Source: HRBIN30 sp964534275
GTDB taxonomy: Bacteria > Desulfobacterota > Binatia > HRBIN30
Assembly (NCBI GenBank): GCA_964534275.1
Contig: CAZHQG010000005.1
Location: forward strand, 81,928-145,927
Length of the DNA: 64,000 bases
Reading direction: 5' to 3'
A program made the translations under genes and the position numbers. This document shows, piece after piece, positions 62,782 to 64,000 of this stretch. Numbering within the stretch: position 1 is the stretch's first letter; each line of letters opens with the position of its first letter. Below the pieces are notes generated by a model. That model did not search any database. It had not been told where the DNA came from and saw only the letters and a program-made list of their open reading frames with translations.

Positions 62782-64000
62782 ATGGAGCAACGCAAGTGTC
62801 GGGTGCTTGGTCGACTCGCCGTGGCGTGCGCAGCAGTGCTGACGGTTACGGGTGCTGCCCAAGGGCAAATTTCTGGCTTCAGTGTAAGCACCAGTGGTAG
62901 TGCTGGTAGCCCGGGGAATAACAGCGACGGATTCACAGGGTTTTCGGTTGCGAAACAAATTGAAACCGGTACACAGATCCGCAGCCGATACGCGTTCAAC
63001 GTGAATGCCGACGTGGGCATCTTTAGTACGCGCGATCAGTACGGCACTGCCCAGCACAACATGTCTTTTAACGTCACTACACCCGGGGGCTACCGCCTGG
63101 ACGTGACGCAAAACCTGGTAGGCGGCCGAGACGTTCGCAGCGATGCCTCCGGTTGTGACGGCAGCACGAATATGAGCAGCGTCAGCGGCAGCCAAACCGG
63201 CGGCTCGAGCGTGACTGGTAGCCTGAGCATCGGCGCGCCTCCTTCGGGGTCGTTTAGCCTCGGAGCCAACGCATCGATTTACGGTGTCAGTAACGGTGTG
63301 ACGAAAAGCCACACGCTCACGTTTTCTTGGACTGCGAACGTGCGCTCGAACTCCTGCGAGGCGGCGGTGCGGCTAGGCGAGCAAAATGGATCGACGACGG
63401 ACTGTGAAGTTTGCGGGTACCCTGGCAACCCTTCGCGAACGCAAGCAAACGACGGCCATTTCGTGACGGTCACCTTCAATGCTTTGTGCGGCAACGGAGT
63501 GATCGACACCGTTGTGGGTGAGCAGTGCGATCCAGGCATTTCGGGGAGTGTTTGTTGTACTGCGAACTGCACGTTCGCTTCTTCCTCTACCGTGTGTCGC
63601 AGCGCTGCCGGCGAATGCGATGCTGTAGAATTTTGTACTGGGACCGCCGCAACATGTCCGGCGGATGCCAAGAAGGCTGCTGGAACAGCCTGCACCGACG
63701 ATGGCAAGCCGTGCCGGTTGGACATTTGCGACGGCACCAGCAACTTCTGCACCCACCCGATTGCGCCGAACAGCACCATCTGCCGCCCTTCGGTGGGAGT
63801 GTGCGATGTAACCGACTACTGCGACGGGTTCAACGAAACCTGCCCGCCGGATCAAGTTGCGCCACCGGACACGGTTTGTCGCGGATCTCAAGGGGAGTGC
63901 GACGTAGTCGACTACTGTACGGGTACCAGTGCCGTGTGTCCACCGGACGCGAAGAGCACGGGGCTGTGCCGGGCAGCGGCTGGGGATTGCGACCTACCTG
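62782..64000 (+). CDS. Secreted Cys-rich protein with ADAM/disintegrin-like repeats, 3'-truncated
   Basis: At least 406 residues; the ATG at 62782 follows GGGGGAAGAGA and the frame is open to the window end. A signal peptide (about 1-30, ending AAQG) leads into a Ser/Thr/Gly-rich beta region (about 30-215). Then comes CGNGVIDTVVGEQCDPG, CCTANCTF, and repeats GECDAVEFCTGTAATCPAD, GVCDVTDYCDGFNETCPPD and GECDVVDYCTGTSAVCPPD. The spacing and residues match the disintegrin (ADAM) module, in which ECD-x-EYC-G-S-x-CPxD is conserved. Extracellular role in binding is only inferred. Confidence 0.8.
   Translation, partial: MEQRKCRVLGRLAVACAAVLTVTGAAQGQISGFSVSTSGSAGSPGNNSDGFTGFSVAKQIETGTQIRSRYAFNVNADVGIFSTRDQYGTAQHNMSFNVTTPGGYRLDVTQNLVGGRDVRSDASGCDGSTNMSSVSGSQTGGSSVTGSLSIGAPPSGSFSLGANASIYGVSNGVTKSHTLTFSWTANVRSNSCEAAVRLGEQNGSTTDCEVCGYPGNPSRTQANDGHFVTVTFNALCGNGVIDTVVGEQCDPGISGSVCCTANCTFASSSTVCRSAAGECDAVEFCTGTAATCPADAKKAAGTACTDDGKPCRLDICDGTSNFCTHPIAPNSTICRPSVGVCDVTDYCDGFNETCPPDQVAPPDTVCRGSQGECDVVDYCTGTSAVCPPDAKSTGLCRAAAGDCDLP

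Overview
This window comes from a GC-rich, Gram-negative bacterium. Lgt, lipoproteins, exported repeat proteins and RmlC/RmlD-type sugar enzymes all point that way. The long FG-GAP proteins with Thr/Pro-rich linkers, the Cys-rich exported proteins, and the many class III CoA-transferases and acyl-CoA ligases fit a deltaproteobacterial-grade lineage. My best guess is the candidate phylum Binatota, but no rRNA or other marker in the window proves it. I saw no tRNA, rRNA, CRISPR array, insertion sequence or prophage.

Layout. (1) 1-7203, + strand: a 5'-truncated FG-GAP surface protein that looks like two proteins joined in frame, then a translationally coupled HMG-CoA-synthase-like/DUF35 protein, an SCP-x-type thiolase with a terminator, and a small unknown protein. 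(2) 7280-10055, - strand: two CoA-transferases and a DUF5658 membrane protein. (3) 10316-17856: a lipoprotein, two unknown genes, a dGTPase-like HD hydrolase, a small membrane protein and a 1288-residue exported PHP-type metallohydrolase. (4) 18048-25517: era, an acyl-CoA ligase / CoA-transferase / ligase operon, and a large NhaD/ArsB-type transporter. (5) 25549-31353: a trehalose island, with otsA-otsB diverging from a TreS-maltokinase fusion. (6) 31375-42420: housekeeping genes, including a membrane pyrophosphatase, AMMECR1, an aminotransferase, an RsmD-CoaD fusion, an M28 peptidase, a YceH-like protein, lgt, fabI, YqgE and a DUF4124 protein. (7) 42475-62587, all on the + strand and tightly packed: an isochorismatase-like hydrolase followed by a cell-surface glycosylation locus. 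(8) 62782 to the end: the start of a secreted protein with ADAM/disintegrin-like cysteine repeats.

How the parts may work together. The glycosylation locus holds a eukaryotic-type (HAD) phosphomannomutase, a mannose-1-phosphate guanylyltransferase, a polyprenol-phosphate-mannose-synthase-like GT2 and three large GT-C-like membrane proteins, two of which are tandem paralogues ending in HEAT-like repeats. It also has a second GT2, a GT4, three SDR sugar enzymes, two RmlC-like cupins, a methyltransferase and two exported NTF2-like proteins. Together these could take mannose-6-phosphate to polyprenol-phosphate mannose and then to extracytoplasmic glycan or protein. The Thr/Pro-rich linkers of the exported FG-GAP protein in the same window are attractive but unproven acceptors. 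Regions 1, 2 and 4 suggest catabolism of CoA-activated acids of unknown identity.
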